From Sphingomonadales bacterium (GTDB lineage Bacteria > Pseudomonadota > Alphaproteobacteria > Sphingomonadales > Sphingomonadaceae), in the NCBI GenBank assembly GCA_027489295.1, contig JAIYAA010000065.1, positions 1-32,522 on the forward strand: a DNA stretch of 32,522 nt. The letters run 5' to 3'. This document shows positions 9,071-16,993 of this stretch, one piece after another. Under the pieces are notes generated by a model. The model was not told where the DNA came from. It did no database searches and was given only the letters and a program-made list of their open reading frames with translations. A program made the translations under genes and the position numbers. How positions within the stretch are numbered: position 1 is the first letter of the stretch; the number at the start of each line of letters is the position of its first letter.

Positions 9071-10375
9071 TCAGTGCCTGCGCTGAAGCGCCTGCTCCAT
9101 GTCTTCCAGCTGCACGCCCTTGGTCTCGGGGAAGAAGCGCCACACCACCACGAGCTGCAGCAGCGTCGCGCCTGCGAAGAACCAGAAGGGCAGGCTGCGA
9201 TCGAAATTCTGCGCGACGATCGGGAAGCCGAAGCTGAGGAGCGCCGCCCAGATCCAATGGGTCGCGCTGCCCAGCGCCTGGCCGCGGGCGCGGACGCGGG
9301 TGGGGAAGATTTCAGAGAGATAGACCCAGATCACCGCGCCCTGCGACACTGCGAAGAAGGCGATGAACAGCACCAGCAGCGGCAGCAGCAGCGCCTCGTG
9401 GCCCTGGCTCGAATAGACGATGGCGACGCCGGCGAGCATCACCGTGGTTCCCGCGGCGCCGACCAGCAGCAGCGTGCGACGACCGACGCGATCGATCAGC
9501 GTCATCGCGAGCAGCGTGGCCAGCAGGTTGGCGACGCCGATCGAAACTGCCTGCACGTCCGCGGACACCTGGCTGAACCCGGCGGCCGCGAAAATGTCGT
9601 TCAGATAATAGAGGATCGCGTTGATGCCGGTCAGTTGGTTGAAGCTGGCGACGGCGATCGCGAGCAGGATCGGTGTGCGATGGCGCGTCCAGGAAAGGCG
9701 TTCGCCGTCGTCGGCATGCGGGGCGCTCAGCGTCCAGTCGGTCAGGCCGATGCGCGCCGCGACATCCAGCGCCTCGCTTTCGCGGCCGCGCGCGGCCAGC
9801 CAGCGCGGGCTCTGGGGGATGGTGAACATGGCGACCAGGAAGATCAGGCCCGGCACGATCATCACGCCCAGCTTCCACCGCCAGCCATCGTCCCCCAGCG
9901 GAAGCGCGGCGACGACGGCGTTGCTGCAATAGGCGGCGAGGATGCCGCTGACGATCGACAGCTGAAACAGCCCGACCAGCGCACCGCGCCGGGCGCCGGG
10001 ACTGATCTCGGCGATGAACACCGGTGCCAGCACCGATGCGCCGCCGATCGCAAGCCCGCCGATGAAGCGGAACAGCACGAAGCTGGTGAGGCCACCGGCA
10101 AAGGCGCAACCGAGCGCCGAGAGGATGAACGCCGCGCCCACCCAGCGCAGCACCGCGCGTGCGCCGTAGCGGTCGCCCGGAATTCCCGCGCCCAGCGCCG
10201 CGATCAGCGTGCCGACCAGCGCGGCGGAGACGGCGATGCCGGTACCGGTGGGGGTCAGCGCGAAGGCGTGGGTGATCGGCGTGGTGACGCCCGAGACGAC
10301 GGCGGTATCGAAGCCGAACAGCAGTCCGGCCAGCGCGGCGGTCACGGCGATCCTGCTTTGGGTGCCTGCGGTCAT
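9071..10375 (-). CDS. MFS sugar porter (sugar/H+ symporter family)
   Basis: A 434-residue inner-membrane transporter of the sugar porter family (relatives of XylE, AraE and GLUT). The start at 10375 is chosen because the first helix begins directly after it (LAGLLFGFDTAVVSG) and a GAGGGG element lies 9 nt upstream. Visible family motifs are RFIGGLAIGG in the N-terminal half, IPQSPRWLAARGR at the central loop, QLTGINAILYY in the seventh helix region, DRVGRR in the second half and PETKG near the C-terminus. About twelve hydrophobic segments are present. It is the first of the co-oriented arabinan-module genes, so arabinose is the most likely substrate. Xylose, galactose or glucose cannot be excluded from sequence alone. 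It is divergent from the carboxylesterase gene at 10643 across a 267-bp region. Confidence 0.92.
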   Translation of the reverse strand: MTAGTQSRIAVTAALAGLLFGFDTAVVSGVTTPITHAFALTPTGTGIAVSAALVGTLIAALGAGIPGDRYGARAVLRWVGAAFILSALGCAFAGGLTSFVLFRFIGGLAIGGASVLAPVFIAEISPGARRGALVGLFQLSIVSGILAAYCSNAVVAALPLGDDGWRWKLGVMIVPGLIFLVAMFTIPQSPRWLAARGRESEALDVAARIGLTDWTLSAPHADDGERLSWTRHRTPILLAIAVASFNQLTGINAILYYLNDIFAAAGFSQVSADVQAVSIGVANLLATLLAMTLIDRVGRRTLLLVGAAGTTVMLAGVAIVYSSQGHEALLLPLLVLFIAFFAVSQGAVIWVYLSEIFPTRVRARGQALGSATHWIWAALLSFGFPIVAQNFDRSLPFWFFAGATLLQLVVVWRFFPETKGVQLEDMEQALQRRH

Positions 10376-10538
10376 GGCGTCGATCCCCTCCTCTTTTGGG
10401 CGCCCTGCCTTCCCGAACGGAAGCGCAGGCGACGATAGTTGGTGCCGCCCGAACCGCAAGGCGCCAGCCATGCGGGCCGCGCCCCCATGCGGATGGAGTG
10501 GCGGCGGGAACCTAAAAGCATCGCGGGCCGCGAACCAG

Positions 10539-10566
10539 TTGAATTCGTAAATTTGGTGAATAAAAT
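10539..10566 (+). promoter_or_regulatory. Possible promoter for the carboxylesterase gene
   Basis: TTGAAT at 10539-10544 and TAAAAT at 10561-10566 are separated by 16 bp, a fair match to TTGACA/TATAAT, and lie about 76 bp before the ATG at 10643. The surrounding 10530-10590 stretch is the AT-rich core of the 267-bp divergent region. It may also serve the MFS gene on the other strand, for which I see no clear -35/-10 pair. Confidence 0.35.
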
Positions 10567-10642
10567 CCGATTCCAAGCCAAGAAGCTGGTTTCAACATGA
10601 AGATGGCCGCGCGCACTGCGCGGTCTCGGGGGAGGAATAGCG

Positions 10643-12112
10643 ATGCGCCCATCACTTCGCGGACTGGCCTTGAGCGGCGCCGTGCTGCTCCTCGGCGCAG
10701 CGGCACCGGCACCGCGCGTGACGGTGACCGGGGGCGTCGTCGCTGGCAGTGTCGCCGAGGACGGCGCGCGCGTCTTCCGCGGGATCCCCTATGCCGCGCC
10801 GCCGCTGGACACGCTGCGCTGGCGTGCGCCGCAGCCGGTGCGGCCCTGGCGCGGGGTGCGTGCCGCGCAGGCGGTCGCGCCTGCCTGCCTTCAGAACGAC
10901 TATGGCTGGAACGGCGGCGACGCGTCCCATGCCAGCGAAGACTGCCTGACTCTGAACGTGCGGACGCCGGACTTGCGCGGCAAGCGGCCGGTGATGGTGT
11001 GGATCCATGGCGGCTCCAACCGCGCAGGCTCGGCGCGGGGCACGGTGGAGTCGCGGATCACCGCGCAGGGCGTGGTGCTGGTCGCGATCCAGTACCGGCT
11101 CGGCATCTTCGGCTTTCTCGCGCATCGCGGCGCGGCGGCGGGGGCGGGCGGCCATGCCGGCAATTACGGGTTGATGGACCAGATCGCCGCGCTGCGCTGG
11201 GTGCGCGCCAACATCGCCGCGTTCGGCGGCGATCCGGGCAACGTCACCCTGTTCGGCGAGAGCGCGGGATCACAGGACGTTTCGCTGCTGCTCGCCGCGC
11301 CGGCCGCGCGCGGGCTGTTCGGCAAGGCGATCCTCGAAAGCGGAACGCCGAGCTTCGGCATGCCGTTTCGCCCGCTCGGCGCGGCGCTGGCGCTGGGCGA
11401 TCAGGCCGAGCGGATGCTCGGCGCGCGCGGTATCGCGGGGTTGCGCCGCGCTTCCCCGGCGGCGCTGCTCGCCACCGATCGCAAGCTGCACGATCCCGTG
11501 ATCGCGGCACCCGGCTCGGTCTGGAACGACGACATGGTCTGGTTGCGGACGCAGATCGACGGCGCCGTCCTCCCCCGATCGCCAGACCTGCTGTTGCGGC
11601 AGACGCCGCCGCGGCCCGTGATCCTGGGCACCAGCGTCGCCGAGTTCGGCCCAGCCGAAGGCACGCTCGACCTGGCCGGCGCGCTGCGCTTCGGCTTCGG
11701 TGCGCATGCCGATGCCGTAGCACCGGACTATCGCGCGCCGGATGCCCGCCGCGGCGGCCCGCTGCTCGCGCTGTCGACTGATCTTATCTTTACCTGTCCC
11801 GCCGACCGGCTGGCGACTCAGCTGGCCGCGCAGGGCTGGCCGGTGTGGCGCTACCGCTTCGATCTGGCGAAGGACGGGGGCCGCAGCAGCCATGGATCGG
11901 AACTGCCCTATCTGTTCGATGGCCTGGCTATAGGCGACCAGCCGGCATTGCTGCAACGACTGTGGACCGATTTCGCCACCCATGGCGCACCCGGCCATGG
12001 CTGGCCGCGCTTCGCCCGCACCACATCAGATGGCGCGGTCTTCGATGCCGCCGGGCTGCACGTGGTGCCCTTCACGACGTCCGCTCCATGTCGTTACCGA
12101 AGCGCAATGTAA
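10643..12112 (+). CDS. Exported type-B carboxylesterase
   Basis: A 489-residue alpha/beta-hydrolase ester hydrolase. GGAGG lies 7 nt before the ATG. A signal peptide covers about residues 1-22. The family signature appears in order: FRGIPYAAPP (45-54), EDCLTLNV (99-106), the oxyanion-hole HGG (122-124), QYRLGIFGFL (150-159) and FGESAGS with nucleophile Ser207. The acid is probably Glu334 or Glu339 in the GTSVAEFG..EG stretch, and the base is His417 (SSHGSELPYLF). The C-terminal tail after about residue 476 is short and basic. Placed next to TBDR and glycan genes, it may remove acyl or feruloyl groups from plant polymers, but the family is broad and the substrate cannot be read from sequence. 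The gap to the TBDR start is 187 bp. Confidence 0.9.
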   Translation: MRPSLRGLALSGAVLLLGAAAPAPRVTVTGGVVAGSVAEDGARVFRGIPYAAPPLDTLRWRAPQPVRPWRGVRAAQAVAPACLQNDYGWNGGDASHASEDCLTLNVRTPDLRGKRPVMVWIHGGSNRAGSARGTVESRITAQGVVLVAIQYRLGIFGFLAHRGAAAGAGGHAGNYGLMDQIAALRWVRANIAAFGGDPGNVTLFGESAGSQDVSLLLAAPAARGLFGKAILESGTPSFGMPFRPLGAALALGDQAERMLGARGIAGLRRASPAALLATDRKLHDPVIAAPGSVWNDDMVWLRTQIDGAVLPRSPDLLLRQTPPRPVILGTSVAEFGPAEGTLDLAGALRFGFGAHADAVAPDYRAPDARRGGPLLALSTDLIFTCPADRLATQLAAQGWPVWRYRFDLAKDGGRSSHGSELPYLFDGLAIGDQPALLQRLWTDFATHGAPGHGWPRFARTTSDGAVFDAAGLHVVPFTTSAPCRYRSAM

Positions 12113-12172
12113 TGCTGCCATCGCGAATGAAAGCCGTTGCTACAATCAAAAAGAAAAGTTGAAATATTTAAG

Positions 12173-12201
12173 TTGACCCCGCTTCGGCTTTGATCTTTAC
12201 A
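12173..12201 (+). promoter_or_regulatory. Weak promoter candidate upstream of the 12300 TBDR
   Basis: TTGACC at 12173-12178 is followed after 17 bp by TTTACA at 12196-12201, in the AT-rich part of the 12113-12299 gap. A second option is TTGCTA at 12136-12141 with TGAAAT 17 bp later. Neither is strong, and I cannot choose between them. Confidence 0.25.
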
Positions 12202-12271
12202 TCCCGGCAGACGGCAAAAGCCGCGGTATCTGGGAGAGGAAGGGGGCGCGGCAACGCGTTCGCCACGGCAT

Positions 12272-12291
12272 CTCCCAACAATGCTTGGGAG
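12272..12291 (+). promoter_or_regulatory. Hairpin covering the TBDR ribosome binding site
   Basis: CTCCCAA at 12272-12278 pairs perfectly with TTGGGAG at 12285-12291 across the loop CAATGC. The right arm contains the GGGAG Shine-Dalgarno sequence, 8 nt before the ATG at 12300. If formed in the mRNA, the 7-bp stem would hide the ribosome binding site. The arrangement could allow translational control of receptor synthesis. Confidence 0.5.
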
Positions 12292-12299
12292 TTTTCGAC

Positions 12300-15200
12300 A
12301 TGGCCACTTCGTTCCACCGGAGCCGCAGCACCCTGCTGTGCGCCGCTTCGCTGCTTTGCCTTTCGACCGGCGGGATCGCCTTCGCGCAGGATAGTGCACC
12401 GGCCGCCGACAGCGCTGCCGGCCAGGACGGCGCCGTCGACATCGTCGTCACCGGCATCCGCGCCTCGCAGGCCCGCGCGATCGGCGTGAAGCGCGACGCA
12501 GCGTCCGTGGTCGACGCGATTTCGGCCGAGGATATCGGCAAGCTGCCCGACGTGACCATCTCGGACTCCCTCCAGCGCATCACCGGCGTGCAGATCCGTC
12601 GCGACGCGGGCGAGGGTGCCGCGATCAACATTCGCGGCCTGCCGCAGGTGACCACCCTGCTCAACGGCGAAGCCTATCTCGGCGCCAACTCGATCACCAC
12701 GATCCAGCCCAATTTCAACGACATCCCGTCGCAGCTCTTCTCGGGCGCGGACGTGATCAAGTCGACCACGGCGGACCTGCTCAACGCCGGCATCACCGGC
12801 ACGGTGAACCTGCGCACCCGCCGTCCGTTCGACCTCAAGCGCGGCCTGACGCTCGCCGCCACCGCCGAAGGGTCGTACGGCGACAAGACCAAGAGCTGGG
12901 ATCCCAACGTCAACGGCCTGATCGGCTGGCAGAACGACCGCGTCGGCTTCATCGTCTCGGCCGCCTATTCGGACCTCAACCTCTCCAACTCCCACAACGG
13001 CATCCAGGAAGGCTATGGCGCGGCGCTCCACAATGAGAGCATCGCGGATGCCACCAGCTGCGGCGGCTTTTCGCCCCAGGCACCGGGCTGCACCAGCACC
13101 ACCCGCCCACGCGGTAAGGCGGTAGCCGGTGGCATCGACGTCAACGGCGACGGCGACGCGAACGACACGTTCATCGTGCCGCAGGGCTTCACCGCGTGGA
13201 ACCGCATCACCCAGCGCCAGCGCCTGGGCGTCAACGGCTCGTTCCAGGCCAAGCTAAACGACGCGCTGACCTTCACCGCCGACGGCTTCTACACCCGCCA
13301 GACCCAGTATAACCGCACCGCCGGCATCCAGATGCAGGACGTCAACTGGCAGGCGGCCGAATTCGTGCCGACCAAGACGCGCAACACCGGCGCCAAGGCA
13401 GGCGGGTTCGACGTCAACACCATCCAGGCCTATCAGTACGATCTCGGCAACTTCGATTCCTATTCGGAAACCTATCGCTGGAAGTCCGAATCGCAGAACT
13501 ACAATGCCGAGCTGCATTTCGATAACGGCGGCAAGTTCCGCGCGACGCTGCGCGGCCTCTATGGCAAGGCCAAGCAGGACCAGGACCAGAGCTATCTGCA
13601 GTTCAGCCTGAGCAACGGAACCCAGTGGCAGCCGGGCGGCATCGGCCATTATCCGGCCGCGATCGGCGGCGACCGTGCGTTCAACCCCGCGGGCTACACC
13701 GTCAACACGCTGGCCGGTGCGAATTCGCTGCAGGCGACCGTCGACTATTCGGGCGACCAGCCGAGCTTCACGCTGCCGACCCAGCTTACCTCGCTGCTCG
13801 GCAACGCGGCCAACTATGCGCTCAAGACGATGTCGTCGGAGGATAATTACCGCCGCAACGCCGACCTGAAGGTTGCGCGCTTCGATGCGGAATATGATGT
13901 CAGCGACCTGTTCAACATCACCGCAGGTGCACGTTACAGCGATCGCTCGGTCGACAATTACCAGTTCGAGCGCGTTGCGCCGGTCTATGCCGGTCAGGGC
14001 GCCAGCAACGCCGCCGGCTGTCTGGTCAAGTGGAAGGCGTTCGACGTCTCGGTGGGCGACAAGACCTGCTCGGCCGGCAACGCCGCGGGCTTCTACACCG
14101 CCGGCCTCACCCGCAAGGCAACCGACGCGGCGTTCAACGGCCAGGTCAAGCAGTATAGCCTGCCGGGCAGCGGCCTGCCCGCCATCTATGTCCTCGATCC
14201 GCATGCGATGGACAACGCCGCCGCGTTCCAGAACAGCTTCTACCCGAACGAGCAGGAGCACATGAACCCCGGCGCCTCGTACGACGTCGGCATCAAGCAG
14301 TGGTCGGGCTATTTCCAGCTCAACTTCAAGGAGTTGCAGCTGGGCGGGATCACCGTTCGCGGCAATGGCGGCCTGCGCGTGATCAACACCAAGCTCGACA
14401 TCCGTCAGAACATCGTCGGCGGTCCGCTGCCCTATGGCCTGTCGAACCAGGATGGTGGCGACCTGCGCACCAAGCGCAACTTCACCGACTTCCTGCCCGC
14501 CTTCAACCTGGCGTTCGACTTCACGCCCAAGCTGCGTCTGCGCCTAGCCTATGCGCGGACGATGACGCTGCTCAACCTCGACCAGTGGGGTGGCGGCCTG
14601 ACGCCGAACTACGCGATCCAGACCGATCCGACGACCGGCCAGCCGATCTTCCGCGTCACCGGCGGCAGCCAGGCGGGCAACCCGCAGCTCGATCCGTGGC
14701 GGGCGGACAATCTCGACGCGTCGCTCGAATATTATATCGGCAAGGCCTCGATGGTCAGCCTCGCCGCTTTCTACATCGACGTGCAGAGCTTCATCCAGAA
14801 CGGCATCATCTATCGCAGCGACCTGCCGGACAATGACGGCGTGGTGCGCAACCGCACGGTGCCGATCAATACGCTTGTCCAGGGCGGTGGCGGCACGCTG
14901 AAGGGCGTGGAAGCCTCTTGGAAGCAGTCGTTCGGCGATATCGGTTTCCTGCCGACCTTCGTCCGCGACTTCGGCTACGACCTGAACTTCACCTACTCGC
15001 CCTCGACCACCGGCGACAAGGATCTGGCGGGCAAGGACATCCCGTTCCAGGATAACTCGAAGTACCAGGCCAATGCCGCGCTCTATTACCAGGCGCACGG
15101 CGTCCAGGCGCGCGTCGCGTGGAACTACCGGTCGAAGCGTGCGGTGCAGTCGAACTTCGTCAACGGCCTTACGGGCTCGGAGCTGTACCAGGCGCCGACC

Positions 15201-15374
15201 AACTATGTCGACGCGTCGATCAGCTACGACATCACGCCGAACCTCACCATCTACGGCCAGGGTCAGAACCTGACCGGCGAGTATGAGAAATACTACATCG
15301 TCTATCCGGACGAGCGCGCCTACAACAACATCTACGAGCGCCGCTTCATGGCCGGCGCGCGCTTCAAGTTCTGA
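12300..15374 (+). CDS. Large TonB-dependent receptor, halogenase-linked
   Basis: A 1024-residue outer-membrane TBDR. The ATG at 12300 is used because GGGAG lies 8 nt upstream and the signal peptide (residues 1-30, ending AFAQ) starts there; an in-frame TTG at 12285 lies inside the upstream hairpin. The TonB box is at about 47-52 (DIVVTG), followed by RAS...VVDAISAEDIGKLPD and SDSLQRITGVQIRR of the plug. The barrel ends in the aromatic RFKF. It is related to the two other large receptors in the window. An exported carboxylesterase lies upstream, and a flavin halogenase lies downstream beyond a strong terminator. Family assignment is certain. No polysaccharide lyase or hydrolase is adjacent on this strand, so the substrate is open. 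Confidence 0.95.
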   Translation: MATSFHRSRSTLLCAASLLCLSTGGIAFAQDSAPAADSAAGQDGAVDIVVTGIRASQARAIGVKRDAASVVDAISAEDIGKLPDVTISDSLQRITGVQIRRDAGEGAAINIRGLPQVTTLLNGEAYLGANSITTIQPNFNDIPSQLFSGADVIKSTTADLLNAGITGTVNLRTRRPFDLKRGLTLAATAEGSYGDKTKSWDPNVNGLIGWQNDRVGFIVSAAYSDLNLSNSHNGIQEGYGAALHNESIADATSCGGFSPQAPGCTSTTRPRGKAVAGGIDVNGDGDANDTFIVPQGFTAWNRITQRQRLGVNGSFQAKLNDALTFTADGFYTRQTQYNRTAGIQMQDVNWQAAEFVPTKTRNTGAKAGGFDVNTIQAYQYDLGNFDSYSETYRWKSESQNYNAELHFDNGGKFRATLRGLYGKAKQDQDQSYLQFSLSNGTQWQPGGIGHYPAAIGGDRAFNPAGYTVNTLAGANSLQATVDYSGDQPSFTLPTQLTSLLGNAANYALKTMSSEDNYRRNADLKVARFDAEYDVSDLFNITAGARYSDRSVDNYQFERVAPVYAGQGASNAAGCLVKWKAFDVSVGDKTCSAGNAAGFYTAGLTRKATDAAFNGQVKQYSLPGSGLPAIYVLDPHAMDNAAAFQNSFYPNEQEHMNPGASYDVGIKQWSGYFQLNFKELQLGGITVRGNGGLRVINTKLDIRQNIVGGPLPYGLSNQDGGDLRTKRNFTDFLPAFNLAFDFTPKLRLRLAYARTMTLLNLDQWGGGLTPNYAIQTDPTTGQPIFRVTGGSQAGNPQLDPWRADNLDASLEYYIGKASMVSLAAFYIDVQSFIQNGIIYRSDLPDNDGVVRNRTVPINTLVQGGGGTLKGVEASWKQSFGDIGFLPTFVRDFGYDLNFTYSPSTTGDKDLAGKDIPFQDNSKYQANAALYYQAHGVQARVAWNYRSKRAVQSNFVNGLTGSELYQAPTNYVDASISYDITPNLTIYGQGQNLTGEYEKYYIVYPDERAYNNIYERRFMAGARFKF

Positions 15375-15389
15375 CGGTTCACCCCCTCC

Positions 15390-15427
15390 TGCGCCCGGGT
15401 TCCCGATGAGCCCGGGCGCATCTTTTT
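15390..15427 (+). terminator. Strong intrinsic terminator after the TBDR
   Basis: TGCGCCCGGG at 15390-15399 and CCCGGGCGCA at 15411-15420 form a perfect 10-bp GC-rich stem with an 11-nt loop, followed by TCTTTTT. It lies 15 nt after the receptor stop and before the halogenase gene, so the halogenase is either expressed by readthrough or from a promoter in the 45 bp that remain. Confidence 0.85.
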
Positions 15428-15472
15428 CCGGGGTGCTTTTTCCTTCTACCGGTAGGGCGTAGGACCAGAGCC

Positions 15473-16987
15473 ATGCGTGCCGCAGGACAACCGATCCGTT
15501 CCATCCTGATCGTCGGCGGCGGCACCGCCGGCTGGATGGCCGCGGCCTTGCTCGAGCGGTTGCTCGATCGCCAGCCCGTCACCATCACCCTGCTCGAAAG
15601 CCCCGACATCCGCACCGTCGGCGTAGGCGAGGCGACGGTGCCCGCGATCCGCGACTATTTCCGCGCGATCGGCGTCAGCGAGGCCGAGGTGCTGCGCGAG
15701 GCCAAGGGCACCGCCAAGCTGGGCATCGAGTTTTGCGACTGGGCGCGGCCGGGGCACCGCTTCTTCCATCCGTTCGGCCTGTACGGTATCGCCTCGCGCG
15801 GGGTGGGCTTCCATCATTACTGGTTGAAGCGCCGAATGGCCGGTGACCCCACGCCCCTCGCCGATTTCTGCCTCGCCACCCAGATGGCGACGCGCAACCT
15901 GATGATGCCGCCGGCAGAGAACCCGCCCAACGATCTTGGCGTGTTCGACTGGGCGGTGCAGTTCGATGCGGGGCTGTTCGCGCGGTTCCTGGCGCGCGTC
16001 GCCACCGGGCGGGGCGTGCGGCATGTCGAGGGCACCGTCGCCAGCGTGCAGCAGGATGGCGAACGCGGCTTCGTCACGGGCGTGACGTTGGCCGACGGCA
16101 GCCGCATCGAGGCGGACCTGTTCATCGACTGCACCGGCTTTCGCAGCCTGTTGCTCGGCCAGACCCTGGGCGTGCCCTATGTCGATTGGAGCCACCTGCT
16201 CCCCTGCGACCGCGCGTTGGCGATGCCCTGCGCGCAGGGCGATGATTTCACCCCTTATACCCGCAGCACCGCGCTCGCCGCCGGCTGGCAGTGGCGCATC
16301 CCGCTGCAGCACCGCGTCGGCAACGGCTATGTCTATGCCAGCGCCCATATTTCCGATGACGAGGCGCAGTCCGTGCTGCGGACGCGGCTGGAGGGCGAGC
16401 CGCTGGCCGAGCCCAATTTCCTGCGCTTCACCACCGGCCACCGTGCACGGCTGTGGGAGAAGAACGTCGTCGCGCTGGGGCTTTCCGCGGGCTTCCTGGA
16501 GCCGCTGGAATCGACCAGCCTCACGCTGATCCAGTCCGGCATCGAGCGCCTCGGCAACCTGATGCCCGATCGCGGCTTCGCGCCCGAGCTGGCCGAGGAG
16601 TTCAATCGGATCACCGCGCTGGAATATGCGCGCATCCGCGATTTCCTCCTGCTCCACTATTGGGCCAATGGCCGGGTTGGCGAGCCGATGTGGGATGCCG
16701 CGCGCGCGCTCACGCTGCCGGAGGAGCTTGCCCACAAGGTCTCGCTGTTCCGCAGCCGGGGCGTGTTCGCGCGCTACGAGTGGGAATCGTTCCGCGACCC
16801 CAGCTGGCTGTCGATGTATGCGGGCTTCGACCTGCTACCGGAGCGCCACGATCCGCTCGCCGACCATTTCAGCGATGTCGAGCTGGAAGGCGCCTTCGCC
16901 CGGATGCGCGAGGCGATCGGCCGGGCGATGGCGCTCGCCCGGCCGCATCGGGAATATCTCCAGGCGATCGGCGGCCTCGCCGGCTGA
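15473..16987 (+). CDS. Flavin-dependent (tryptophan-type) halogenase
   Basis: A 504-residue FADH2-dependent halogenase, of the family that installs Cl or Br on indole or other aromatic rings using hypohalous acid carried on a lysine. Visible residues are the FAD motif GGGTAG (15-20), catalytic Lys82 (AKLGIEF), the halogenase signature WQWRIP (272-277), and Glu346-Ser347-Thr348 in EPLESTS. These last three align with the catalytic glutamate and halide-binding residues of PrnA. The ATG has only a weak AGGA 10 nt upstream. Genes of this type next to TBDRs are common in sphingomonads, caulobacters and xanthomonads, and a few such enzymes prefer bromide and free indole in vitro. Their role beside glycan receptors is unresolved. 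No flavin reductase is encoded here. The stop lies 6 bp from the convergent esterase stop. Confidence 0.9.
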   Translation: MRAAGQPIRSILIVGGGTAGWMAAALLERLLDRQPVTITLLESPDIRTVGVGEATVPAIRDYFRAIGVSEAEVLREAKGTAKLGIEFCDWARPGHRFFHPFGLYGIASRGVGFHHYWLKRRMAGDPTPLADFCLATQMATRNLMMPPAENPPNDLGVFDWAVQFDAGLFARFLARVATGRGVRHVEGTVASVQQDGERGFVTGVTLADGSRIEADLFIDCTGFRSLLLGQTLGVPYVDWSHLLPCDRALAMPCAQGDDFTPYTRSTALAAGWQWRIPLQHRVGNGYVYASAHISDDEAQSVLRTRLEGEPLAEPNFLRFTTGHRARLWEKNVVALGLSAGFLEPLESTSLTLIQSGIERLGNLMPDRGFAPELAEEFNRITALEYARIRDFLLLHYWANGRVGEPMWDAARALTLPEELAHKVSLFRSRGVFARYEWESFRDPSWLSMYAGFDLLPERHDPLADHFSDVELEGAFARMREAIGRAMALARPHREYLQAIGGLAG

Positions 16988-16993
16988 AGCGCC

